Below, piece after piece: positions 1-7,281 of a stretch of DNA of 64,000 bases. Where the stretch lies: assembly GCF_016917755.1 (NCBI RefSeq), contig NZ_CP070326.1:6014001-6078000 (forward strand), in the 5' to 3' direction. Below the pieces are notes generated by a model. The model saw only the letters and a program-made list of their open reading frames with translations. It was not told the DNA's origin and searched no databases. Position numbers and translations under genes: made by a program. Origin of the DNA: Streptomyces noursei. GTDB taxonomy: Bacteria; Actinomycetota; Actinomycetes; Streptomycetales; Streptomycetaceae. Numbering within the stretch: position 1 is the stretch's first letter; each line of letters opens with the position of its first letter.

Positions 1-863
1 GCGAGCACCGGCCGGTCCAGCACGGTCAGCGAGATCCCCAGCTTCTCGGCCTCCCGCTCCAGCAGGTGCGACCAGCGGGCCGGCGCCGACGGGTGCGGCT
101 TGAAGACGATCTCGCGGTGGCCGCGTTCGACCGCCCCGCGCACCATCTGGACGTGCAGTTCCTCTTCCTCCTGCGGGGTGAGGATGGCCAGGGCGGAGAG
201 GTACTGGCCGAGCAGCAGCGCCGCCCCCTCGGGGACGCCGGACAGGTCGCCCGACGCCTCGCCGTCGTCGGCGAGTTCGGTCAGCACCTTGGTGAAGGCG
301 TCGGTCGGCACGAGCACCGGCTCCACCCCGAACTCGGTGAGCAGCAGCGGCTTCAGGCCCGGCACCAGGTCCAGGTGGAGCAGCCGGCCGATCCGGGTGC
401 CGACCAGCGGGTCGAGCTTGTTGCGGGTGGGGCCGTAGCTCATCAGCCCATCGGCGTAGACGTCCACGGGGGCGTCGGGGAACAACTGGGCCAGCGCCAT
501 GGCCGGGTTGACCTGGATCGACTCCACGACCAGCTCGACCTGGTCGTCCCCCAGCCCCCACAGCAGCCGCAGATGGCGTTCCCACAGCGGCACGTCGTTG
601 GGGCGCGGGGACCAGCCGCCGGGGTGGAACGGGCGGATCGTCTCGTTCCAGGACAGCAGGCGGTCGAAGCGGCCGCGCAACCGCGCGAAACCGGGCATGG
701 CGTCCAGGGCCGGGGTGGTCTCCGGGGTCGTCGCGTTGTTGCTGATCAGCAGCAGTCGGCGGTCGGCCGGGGGGAACAGGTCGGCGTCCAGGGCGGCGGC
801 CAGGGTCGCCGCGCCGTAGAGCGTGGACGCCAGAAAGATCTGGGTACGGGGCCGGGCAGGCAT
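1..863 (-). CDS. Polysialyltransferase-like glycosyltransferase (partial, C-terminus off window)
   Basis: The frame is open from ATG 863 to the window edge, giving the first 287 residues. The start overlaps the stop of the upstream GT2 gene as ATGA, so the two are translationally coupled. The N-terminus (MPARPRTQIFLASTLYGAAT) opens a Rossmann-like beta strand. Near residue 250 there is an IVFKPHPSAP segment; a Lys-Pro-His-Pro motif is typical of bacterial alpha-2,8-polysialyltransferases and capsule polymerases, where the His is catalytic. With a NeuB-type synthase and CMP-nonulosonate synthetase nearby, it probably transfers or polymerises a nonulosonic acid on a cell-wall polymer. The family call is from motif and context; the exact sugar cannot be read from the sequence. 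Confidence 0.7.
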   Translation of the reverse strand, partial: MPARPRTQIFLASTLYGAATLAAALDADLFPPADRRLLLISNNATTPETTPALDAMPGFARLRGRFDRLLSWNETIRPFHPGGWSPRPNDVPLWERHLRLLWGLGDDQVELVVESIQVNPAMALAQLFPDAPVDVYADGLMSYGPTRNKLDPLVGTRIGRLLHLDLVPGLKPLLLTEFGVEPVLVPTDAFTKVLTELADDGEASGDLSGVPEGAALLLGQYLSALAILTPQEEEELHVQMVRGAVERGHREIVFKPHPSAPARWSHLLEREAEKLGISLTVLDRPVL

Positions 864-1873
864 CAGGCGGCGACCTCCGCCGTGGCGGAGGGGCGGCGGC
901 GCAGCCGTCGCAGCCGGGACGCGCGCTGTACATCCATGGAATCCAGGGCTTCCTTCAGTACGTCCTGCGGCATGCGTTTCATGGCCGCGGCGCTCATCGC
1001 CCGCAATTTACGGGCGACCGCCGGCTCGAATCGTTCGATCGAACCGAGATGATGGGAAATGATCGCGCAATACGTGCGCACCGCCTTCGGCAGCAGCAGA
1101 TGCGCCTCGGGGTCCTGTGCCGTTTCCTCGATCACCTGATCGAAAGCGCGGATGAAGTCCAATTGCCGGACATCGCCGATCTGGGTCAATGAGGACGCCA
1201 CTCCGCGCCGGTAGAAAACCCCCAGCAGACCGGTCACCGCCATGGATTTCGCCTCGCGGTGCAGCCGCCAGATCCACGGCCGGTCCTCCGCGGTGCGCAG
1301 CCCGTCGGTGAAGTGCAGCAGGCCGTCGTCGAGCAGCCGGCGGTGGTAGATCCCGGCCCAGGCGTAGGCGTAGTCGACCGAGGTGGAGCGGTCGGCGGGC
1401 AGGATCACGCTCCGCGGATCCATCACCACCCCCCGCCGGCCGTGCGGGACCCGGTGCACGGTGCGCGCCTTGGCGGTGCACTGGACGTGGTCGGTCCGCA
1501 CGAAGTCGCATCCCAACTCCTCGATGACGGAGAGGAGTTCGGGGAGATAGTCGGGGGCCAGCCAGTCGTCCCCGTCGAGGAAGGCGAGGTACTCGCCGCG
1601 GGCCGCGTCCAGACCGGTGTTGCGGGCGGTGGCCAGGCCGCCGTTCTTCTCGTGTCGCAGCACCCGGGCGCCCGGGAGGTCGGTCGCGGCGCGCGCGAGG
1701 ATCTCCGGCGTCTCGTCGCGTGAACAGTCGTCGACGAGCAGGAATTCGAAATCCTCACGGGAGTTCGCCGCGAGGCTTTTCAGAGTATCGGGCGCGTATG
1801 TCTGCACGTTGTAGAACGGCACGACGACGGAGAGCTTAACCACCCCCGTGACGTTAGGTGCGGCGCCCGGCAT
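863..1873 (-). CDS. Family 2 glycosyltransferase
   Basis: A 336-residue GT-A fold enzyme. It starts with KLSVVVPFYNVQTYAPDTL, followed by FLLVDDCSRDET (nucleotide-sugar binding) near residues 45–57, a GLATARNTGLDAARGEYLAF stretch and a DGDD metal-binding motif at about residue 99. These are hallmark GT2 features. The C-terminal third is helical and basic, with no transmembrane segment, so it is a cytoplasmic or membrane-peripheral enzyme. The listed ATG begins 12 residues before the conserved strand; GTG 1843, ten codons inside, is an equally good start. It is coupled to the polysialyltransferase-like gene by a 3-bp overlap, which suggests they act on the same polymer. Confidence 0.85.
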   Translation of the reverse strand: MPGAAPNVTGVVKLSVVVPFYNVQTYAPDTLKSLAANSREDFEFLLVDDCSRDETPEILARAATDLPGARVLRHEKNGGLATARNTGLDAARGEYLAFLDGDDWLAPDYLPELLSVIEELGCDFVRTDHVQCTAKARTVHRVPHGRRGVVMDPRSVILPADRSTSVDYAYAWAGIYHRRLLDDGLLHFTDGLRTAEDRPWIWRLHREAKSMAVTGLLGVFYRRGVASSLTQIGDVRQLDFIRAFDQVIEETAQDPEAHLLLPKAVRTYCAIISHHLGSIERFEPAVARKLRAMSAAAMKRMPQDVLKEALDSMDVQRASRLRRLRRRPSATAEVAA

Positions 1874-2003
1874 TCGTCTTGACGCGGCGCGTACTTGGCG
1901 GTGAACGAAGAATGGCGGGATGGTTAACCAGTCCGGTGACCGGACGGTATCCGGGTGGGTTCGGTGTTCGTCGGTCGGCTGTTAACCCGTTGTTGCTCCT
2001 CAG

Positions 2004-2031
2004 TTGGTCCGCCGCCCGTCGCGCCTTTCTA
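2004..2031 (+). promoter_or_regulatory. Putative promoter for the rightward glycopolymer genes
   Basis: The 169-bp gap between divergent genes holds a -35-like TTGGTC (2004–2009) and a -10-like TTTCTA (2026–2031) 16 bp apart. The GTG at 2043 lies 11 bp downstream with no Shine–Dalgarno sequence, so the transcript may be leaderless. Promoter motifs in Streptomyces are loose, so this is tentative. Confidence 0.25.
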
Positions 2032-2042
2032 GCGTCTTCGAC

Positions 2043-3437
2043 GTGCCATCACCTACCCATTCGGCGCCGCGGGTCGCGGTGCTCGCCGACTCGGACACCC
2101 GGTGGAAGTGGGGCGCCCTGACCGCGCGCCGACTCCAGCCGGACGCCCGGCTCGACGGCTACCTGCTCCGCGGTCGCGCCACCCCCACCGTCCGCCAGCT
2201 CGGCGAGGTCGGAGCCCGCGCGGACTCGCTGCGGGAGATCAGGGGAGTGGACTTCCTCGAACTGATGGAGCGCGGCCCGGAGGCGGCGGACCGCACCCGC
2301 TACGACGTGCTGGTGCTGGCCTGCGTCGGCGGCGCCGTCCAGGCGATGCTGCACGGCCTCGGGCACGCCTGGCGGGCCGGCGGGCGCCGCCCCGTCGTCG
2401 TCACCGGCTACGTCGGCGTGGTCTACGAGAAGCTCGCCGACGGCCTGCTGCTGCGGCACGGCGCGGACGTGGTGCTCGCCAACTCCCGCCACGACGCGGA
2501 CCGGTTCCGTGCGGTCTACCGTGGCGTGGGCGCGCCGGCCGACAGCGTGGTGGAGTGCGCCCTGCCCTTCCTCGGCGGCGCCCCCTACGAGTCCCCGCAC
2601 ACCCCGTACACGGTGGTGTTCGCCGCCCAGCCCTCCGTCCCGGAGAGCCGCGAGGGGCGAACGTACCTGCTGCGCCGGGCAGTTGAGCACGCCCGCCGGC
2701 ACCCCGACCGCGAGGTGCTGATCAAGCTCCGCAGCAGGCCCGGCGAGCACACCACGCACATCGAGGAACTTCCCTACCAGAAGCTCGCCGCCAAGGTCCC
2801 CGGCGGACTGCCCGCCAACTGCCGCCTGGTGTACGGCAACATGGGCGAGGTCCTGGACCGCACCGACCTGATGGTCACGGTCAGTTCCACCGCAGCCCTG
2901 GAGTCGCTGCACCGCGGCATCCCCACCGCGGTCCTCACCGACCTCGGCATCCGCGAGGCGCTCGGCAACCACCACTTCCTCGGCTCCGGCTGCCTGGTCT
3001 CCTGGGACGAACTCGACGCCGGCCACCGCCCGGAGCCCGACCCCGACTGGCTGGCCCGCCAGGGCGTCGCCCCGGCGGTGCCGGCAGCCCCCCGGCCACC
3101 GCAGGAGGGATCCCCGCCCGGACGCGGCCCGGGGGAGTACGCGCACGCCTTCGACGCCGCCCGCGACCGGGTCGCCGAGCTGGTCGCCGCCGACCGCCTG
3201 CCGCCGCTCACCCCGTACTACACGCCCCGCACCGCCCCCGGCTATCTGCCCGGCATCCTCGCCCGCTACGGGCTGGACCCGCAGGGCGCACCGCTCGCCG
3301 GGTACACCGACGCGCCCCAGGAGACCGGCGGGCTACGGCAGTTCGCCCGCGACACGGTCCGCGAGGCCGCCCGGGGCGCCTACCGGCACGGCGTCCAGCG
3401 CGTCGCCCCGGCCATCCGCCGCTGGGGGCAGCTGTGA
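2043..3437 (+). CDS. DUF6716-type putative glycosyltransferase
   Basis: A 464-residue protein that opens with APRVAVLADSDTRWKWGALT, a sequence I associate with the DUF6716 family of putative actinobacterial glycosyltransferases. A GT-B-like layout is visible: an N-terminal Rossmann half (VVVTGYVGVVYEKLADGLLL near residue 125) and a C-terminal half with MVTVSSTAALESLHRGIPTA, resembling the sugar-nucleotide domain of GT-B enzymes. GTG 2043 is preferred over TTG 2004 because conservation begins right after it. The next gene overlaps by GTGA (3434), although that gene's better start is 3467. Acceptor and donor are unknown; the neighbours suggest surface-polymer assembly. Confidence 0.7.
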   Translation: MPSPTHSAPRVAVLADSDTRWKWGALTARRLQPDARLDGYLLRGRATPTVRQLGEVGARADSLREIRGVDFLELMERGPEAADRTRYDVLVLACVGGAVQAMLHGLGHAWRAGGRRPVVVTGYVGVVYEKLADGLLLRHGADVVLANSRHDADRFRAVYRGVGAPADSVVECALPFLGGAPYESPHTPYTVVFAAQPSVPESREGRTYLLRRAVEHARRHPDREVLIKLRSRPGEHTTHIEELPYQKLAAKVPGGLPANCRLVYGNMGEVLDRTDLMVTVSSTAALESLHRGIPTAVLTDLGIREALGNHHFLGSGCLVSWDELDAGHRPEPDPDWLARQGVAPAVPAAPRPPQEGSPPGRGPGEYAHAFDAARDRVAELVAADRLPPLTPYYTPRTAPGYLPGILARYGLDPQGAPLAGYTDAPQETGGLRQFARDTVREAARGAYRHGVQRVAPAIRRWGQL

Positions 3438-3466
3438 GCCGTCCCCACCCGACCGAGGAGAGCCCC

Positions 3467-4741
3467 ATGCCCCCCACCGTTGTGGCCGTCATCCCCGCCC
3501 GCGGCGGCTCCAAGGGCGTCCCCGCCAAGAACCTCGCCGCCGTCGGGGGCGTGCCCCTGGTGGCCCGCGCGGTCCGCGAGTGCCGCGCCGCCCGGCTCGT
3601 CACCGACGTGGTCGTCTCCACCGACGACGCCGGGATCGCCGCCGCCGCGCGCGGCGCCGGCGCGGTGGTCATACGCCGGCCCGGCGAGATCGCCGGCGAC
3701 ACCGCCACCAGCGAGGCCGCGGTCCGGCACGCCATGGACACCTACGAGGCCGAACAGGGCCGCCGGGTCGACGCGGTGCTGCTCGTCCAGTGCACCAGCC
3801 CGTTCCTGGTCAGCGAGGACATCGACGCGGTGGCCGCGGCGGTCGTCGAGGGCGGTGCGGACAGCGCGCTGACCGTCGCCCCCTTCCACGGCTTCGTCTG
3901 GCGGGACGCCGAGGCCGCCACGGACGCCGCGGGCGCCGCCCCCGAGGAGGCGGCCGCCCCCGACGGCGGCGGCCGCGGCGTCAACCACGACAAGTCCTTC
4001 CGGCCGCGCCGCCAGGACCGCCCGCAGGACCTGCTGGAGACCGGCGCCGCCTACGCCATGGACGCGGCCGGCTTCCGCACCAGCGGCCACCGCTTCTTCG
4101 GCCGCACCGAACTGGTCCGCACCGACCCGGCCCGGGTGCTGGAGATCGACGACCCGCACGACCTGGCCCGGGCCCGCGCCCTGGCCCCGCTGCTGGACGC
4201 TCCGCGCCCCGGCGCCCTCGCCGGCCCTTCTCCCACCGCCCTCGCCGGCCCTTCTCCCGCCGCCCTCCCGACAAGCGACGACATCGACGCCGTCGTCCTC
4301 GACTTCGACGGCACCCAGACCGACGACCGGGTGCTGATCGACGCCGAGGGCCGGGAGACCGTCGCCGTGCACCGCGGCGACGGCCTGGGGATCGCCGCGC
4401 TCCGCCGCTCCGGGCTGAAGCTGCTGATCCTCTCCACCGAGCAGAACCCGGTGGTCGCCGCCCGCGCGCGGAAGCTGAAGGTGCCCGTCCTGCACGGCAT
4501 CGACCGCAAGGACGTCGCCCTCAAACAGTGGTGCGAGGAGTCCGGCGTCACCCCCGAGCGGGTGCTCTACGTCGGCAACGACGTCAACGACCTGCCCTGC
4601 TTCGACCTCGTCGGCTGGCCGGTGGCGGTCGCCTCCGCCCACGACGTGGTGCGCGGCGCGGCCCGCGCGGTCACCGCCACCCCCGGCGGCAGCGGCGCCG
4701 TCCGCGAGATCGCCGGCTGGCTCCTCGGCCCGTCCCTGTAA
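3467..4741 (+). CDS. CMP-nonulosonate cytidylyltransferase fused to HAD (KdsC-like) phosphatase
   Basis: A 424-residue two-domain protein. Residues 1–245 are a cytidylyltransferase like NeuA/KdsB: VVAVIPARGGSKGVPAKN is the CTP-binding signature, followed by LLVQCTSPFL and RPRRQDRPQDLLETGAAYAM. After a Pro/Ala linker, residues 265–424 are a HAD phosphatase with all motifs: VVLDFDGTQTDD (motif I), ILSTEQN (II), the Lys in HGIDRKDVALKQW (III) and YVGNDVNDLPCF (IV). In Kdn-type pathways a KdsC-like phosphatase removes the 9-phosphate before CMP activation, so the fusion would join these two steps. ATG 3467 is chosen because GAGGAGAG lies 4–8 bp upstream. Substrate assignment to Kdn rather than Neu5Ac is inference. 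Confidence 0.88.
   Translation: MPPTVVAVIPARGGSKGVPAKNLAAVGGVPLVARAVRECRAARLVTDVVVSTDDAGIAAAARGAGAVVIRRPGEIAGDTATSEAAVRHAMDTYEAEQGRRVDAVLLVQCTSPFLVSEDIDAVAAAVVEGGADSALTVAPFHGFVWRDAEAATDAAGAAPEEAAAPDGGGRGVNHDKSFRPRRQDRPQDLLETGAAYAMDAAGFRTSGHRFFGRTELVRTDPARVLEIDDPHDLARARALAPLLDAPRPGALAGPSPTALAGPSPAALPTSDDIDAVVLDFDGTQTDDRVLIDAEGRETVAVHRGDGLGIAALRRSGLKLLILSTEQNPVVAARARKLKVPVLHGIDRKDVALKQWCEESGVTPERVLYVGNDVNDLPCFDLVGWPVAVASAHDVVRGAARAVTATPGGSGAVREIAGWLLGPSL
4213..4260 (+). repeat. 24-bp tandem duplication in the interdomain linker
   Basis: Two copies of a 24-bp unit (4213–4236 and 4237–4260) differ at one base and encode ALAGPSPT/ALAGPSPA in the linker between the cytidylyltransferase and phosphatase domains. 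The unit length keeps frame. Confidence 0.85.
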
Positions 4742-4846
4742 CGCCGTTACAGCGCCAATCCCGCCGCACCCCCGACACCGTCCCCAAACCACCGCCCCCA
4801 GCCACCACCCCGAAGCACCTCCCCGAACAGAACGAAGGAACCTCCC

Positions 4847-5788
4847 ATGAGCAGCAACGCCCGCCTCCGCTCCCTCGGCGACCGCCTGGTCGGCCCCGGC
4901 CGCCCCGTCTACGTCACCGGCGAGATCGGCATCAACCACAACGGCGACCTGGAGAACGCCTTCGCGCTGATCGACGCCGCCGCGGACGCCGGCTGCGACG
5001 CGGTCAAGTTCCAGAAGCGGACCCCCGAGATCTGCACCCCGCGCGACCAGTGGGACATCGAGCGCGACACCCCCTGGGGCCGGATGACCTACATCGACTA
5101 CCGCCACCGCGTGGAGTTCGACGAGGACGGCTACCGCGCCATCGACGAGTACTGCAAGAAGCGCGGCATCGCGTGGTTCGCCTCTCCCTGGGACGTCGAG
5201 TCCGTCGCCTTCCTGGAGAAGTTCGACGTGCCCTGCTACAAGGTGGCCTCCGCCTCGCTCACCGACGACGAGCTGCTGCGCGCCCTGCGCGCCACCGGCC
5301 GCGCCGTCATCCTCTCCACCGGCATGTCCACCCCCCGGCAGATCCGGCACGCCGTCGAGGTGCTGGGCAGCGACAACATCGTCCTCTGCCACGCCACCAG
5401 CACCTACCCGGCCAAGGCCGAAGAGCTCAACCTCCGCATGATCCACACCCTCCAGGCCGAGTACCCCAACGTGCCGATCGGCTACAGCGGCCACGAGACC
5501 GGCCTGCAGACCACCCTCGCCGCGGTCGCCCTCGGCGCCACCTTCGTCGAGCGGCACATCACCCTCGACCGCGCCATGTGGGGCTCCGACCAGGCCGCCT
5601 CCGTCGAGCCGCAGGGCCTGACCCGCCTGGTCCGCGACATCCGCACCATCGAGGAGTCCCTCGGCGACGGCGTCAAGAAGGTCTACGAGAGCGAGCTCGG
5701 CCCGATGAAGAAGCTGCGCCGGATCGCCGGCGTGGTCGCCGAGGAGGAGGCCGCCGAGGCCGCCGACCGCGAGCCGGCCGCCGTCTGA
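4847..5788 (+). CDS. NeuB-family nonulosonic acid synthase lacking a SAF domain
   Basis: A 313-residue protein with the NeuB TIM-barrel signature: YVTGEIGINHNGDLENA (residues 18–34), AVKFQKRTPE, FASPWDVES, KVASASLTDDELL, ILSTGMSTPRQI, LCHATSTYPA and IGYSGHETG, with ERHITLDR near residue 245. This family condenses phosphoenolpyruvate with a hexosamine or mannose (or its 6-phosphate) to give a nonulosonic acid. Usual NeuB proteins are about 340–350 residues and end in an SAF (antifreeze-like) domain; here only about 25 low-complexity residues follow the barrel. AAGGA upstream of ATG 4847 is the ribosome binding site. It follows the CMP-synthetase gene by 105 bp in the same direction. Confidence 0.92.
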   Translation: MSSNARLRSLGDRLVGPGRPVYVTGEIGINHNGDLENAFALIDAAADAGCDAVKFQKRTPEICTPRDQWDIERDTPWGRMTYIDYRHRVEFDEDGYRAIDEYCKKRGIAWFASPWDVESVAFLEKFDVPCYKVASASLTDDELLRALRATGRAVILSTGMSTPRQIRHAVEVLGSDNIVLCHATSTYPAKAEELNLRMIHTLQAEYPNVPIGYSGHETGLQTTLAAVALGATFVERHITLDRAMWGSDQAASVEPQGLTRLVRDIRTIEESLGDGVKKVYESELGPMKKLRRIAGVVAEEEAAEAADREPAAV

Positions 5789-5863
5789 CCGGCCCCACGC
5801 CGACAGGAGTTCGCCACGTGAGCTCACCCGAAGGGACCTGCGCCGCCGGCGCCGAGGTCCCGC

Positions 5864-5903
5864 CCGAGGAGACGGCGGGTACTCCCACCCGCCGTCTCCT
5901 CGG
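5864..5903 (+). promoter_or_regulatory. Perfect 17-bp intercistronic hairpin
   Basis: CCGAGGAGACGGCGGGT (5864–5880) and its exact reverse complement (5887–5903) flank a 6-nt loop. It sits between the neuB stop (5788) and ATG 5947 of the next gene. No U-tract follows, so it is more likely a processing or stability element, or an attenuator, than a classical terminator. Confidence 0.8.
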
Positions 5904-5946
5904 CGTCCCCCGGCAGCGCAAGCGGACCGAACCCACCGGTGACGAC

Positions 5947-7119
5947 ATGACCACTGCCCTCACGGACACCGCCCGTGCGGACACCGGCACCCTCGCCTTC
6001 GTCGAGAGCCCGGTCCAGCTGCTGAACGTCCTCGAATGGGCGCACACCCGGGCCGGCGGCGACCAGCCCGCCGCGCTCACCGTCGTGGTGCTCGCCCCGC
6101 ACGACCCGATGACCCGTGGTCAGCTGCGCCGGATGGTCGAACTCGCCCGCGACGAGGGCCACACCGTCCGCTGGGAGGAGGCCCGCGGCGGCACCACCGC
6201 CCCGCTGCGCACCATCGGCGGCCTCACCCCGCTGCTCCGCCGGGCCGACCGGATCGTCCTCGGCGACCCCTTCTCCCGCTACGTCCAGCTGCTCCTCGGC
6301 CTCACCCGGGCCCGCGACCTGGTCGTGGTCGACGACGGCACCGCCACCATGGAGTTCATCGGCCAACTCGCCCGCGGCGAAAGGCTGGTGCGCTGGCACC
6401 GGCAGGGCTCCGGGCGCGGCCCCCGCGACCTGGTCTTCGCGCCGTTCGCCGCCGCGGCCCGCCGCCGCCTGACCCCCGGCCCCGAGGGCGCCCGGCGCCG
6501 CCGCACCGTCGCCCTCTTCAGCTCCATGCCGGTCCAGGTGCCCGAGGGCATGGCGGTCACCGCCAACGACTTCGCCTGGACCCGCGGTCGCTTCGGCCCG
6601 CCCCGCCTGACCCGCACCGCCGACATCGTCGGCACCTCGCTGGTGGAGACCGGCGTCGTCGACACCGACCGCTACCTGGCCGCGGTCGCCGACCTGGCCC
6701 GTGCGCACGGCGCCACCCGCTACTTCGCCCACCGTCGGGAACGCGCCGGCAAGCTCCACCGCCTGGCCACCGAGACCGGCCTGGAGGTGGTCCGCCCCGA
6801 CCTCCCCCTGGAACTGATCGCGCGCCGCGGCCCGGTGGGCCGGCTGGTCCTCAGCTTCCCCTCCACCGTCGTCCACACCCTGCCACTGGCCCTCCGGGGA
6901 ACCGGAGTCCAGGTCGCGGTCTGCGACATCGACCCCGCCTGGCTCACCGCGCACGCCTCCCCGCGCGCCCAGGGTTTCCTCGACGATGTCACCGGCACCG
7001 CCCAGGACGTACGGCGACTGCCCGGGGTGGTGGCGGCACTCCCCCGCAAGCCGGAGGTGCCCCCACCCGCTTGCGGGGGAGTGCCGCCCGTTTGCGAGGG
7101 AGAACCCGACCGAACCTGA
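5947..7119 (+). CDS. Putative GT52/polysialyltransferase-like glycosyltransferase
   Basis: A 390-residue protein. It begins GTLAFVESPVQLLNVLEWAH, the type of first strand and 'SPxQLLN' motif seen in GT52 and related sialyl/polysialyltransferases. LVVVDDGTATMEFIGQLARG near residue 130 matches the Asp-Asp/Glu-Gly catalytic segment of such enzymes, and LSFPSTVVHTLPLALRGTGV near residue 300 fits the CMP-binding C-terminal half. GTG 5818 has a better ribosome binding site (ACAGGAG), but the 43 residues it would add are low complexity and include the perfect hairpin, so ATG 5947 is preferred. It is last in the rightward nonulosonate unit. The family assignment is moderate, from short motifs. Confidence 0.6.
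   Translation: MTTALTDTARADTGTLAFVESPVQLLNVLEWAHTRAGGDQPAALTVVVLAPHDPMTRGQLRRMVELARDEGHTVRWEEARGGTTAPLRTIGGLTPLLRRADRIVLGDPFSRYVQLLLGLTRARDLVVVDDGTATMEFIGQLARGERLVRWHRQGSGRGPRDLVFAPFAAAARRRLTPGPEGARRRRTVALFSSMPVQVPEGMAVTANDFAWTRGRFGPPRLTRTADIVGTSLVETGVVDTDRYLAAVADLARAHGATRYFAHRRERAGKLHRLATETGLEVVRPDLPLELIARRGPVGRLVLSFPSTVVHTLPLALRGTGVQVAVCDIDPAWLTAHASPRAQGFLDDVTGTAQDVRRLPGVVAALPRKPEVPPPACGGVPPVCEGEPDRT
7034..7086. repeat. Palindromic element in the 3' end of the glycosyltransferase gene
   Basis: CGGCACTCCCCCGCAAGC (7034–7051) pairs perfectly over 18 bp with 7069–7086, leaving a 17-nt loop. A partial third copy (CCCGTTTGCGAGGGAG) follows directly. The element is translated as the last residues of the upstream protein. 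GC-rich palindromes of this look recur between Streptomyces genes, so it may be a mobile repeat that inserted at the gene end. Confidence 0.75.
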
Positions 7120-7126
7120 CAGTGAG

Positions 7127-7159
7127 TGATGAAGCCCTGATGAGGCCCTGATAAAGCCC
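7127..7159 (+). repeat. Three tandem 11-bp repeats
   Basis: TGATGAAGCCC, TGATGAGGCCC and TGATAAAGCCC run head to tail just after the glycosyltransferase stop. Each contains a TGA, so the array ends any readthrough in that frame. No other function is visible. Confidence 0.7.
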
Positions 7160-7281
7160 TCCTTCATACCCGTACCAAAAACCGTCCATGCACCCGGCTG
7201 CCTAAAATTTCTTCCCCTGACGGGCTGAACTTTTGTTGATCGAGGGACAGTTGCCCCGTTCGGCCCCGTAACCTTCAACGG

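Noticed and set aside
5818-5946. N-terminal extension of the last glycosyltransferase from GTG 5818
   Set aside because: Good ribosome binding site, but the added residues are low complexity and contain a perfect 17-bp hairpin; kept only as an alternative.
3580-7119. A single giant open frame across the CMP-synthetase, neuB and glycosyltransferase genes
   Set aside because: Most of it is an Arg/Pro-rich out-of-frame reading of GC-rich genes; only its last part is a real gene. The same applies to other long Arg/Gly/Ala-rich frames opposite real genes.
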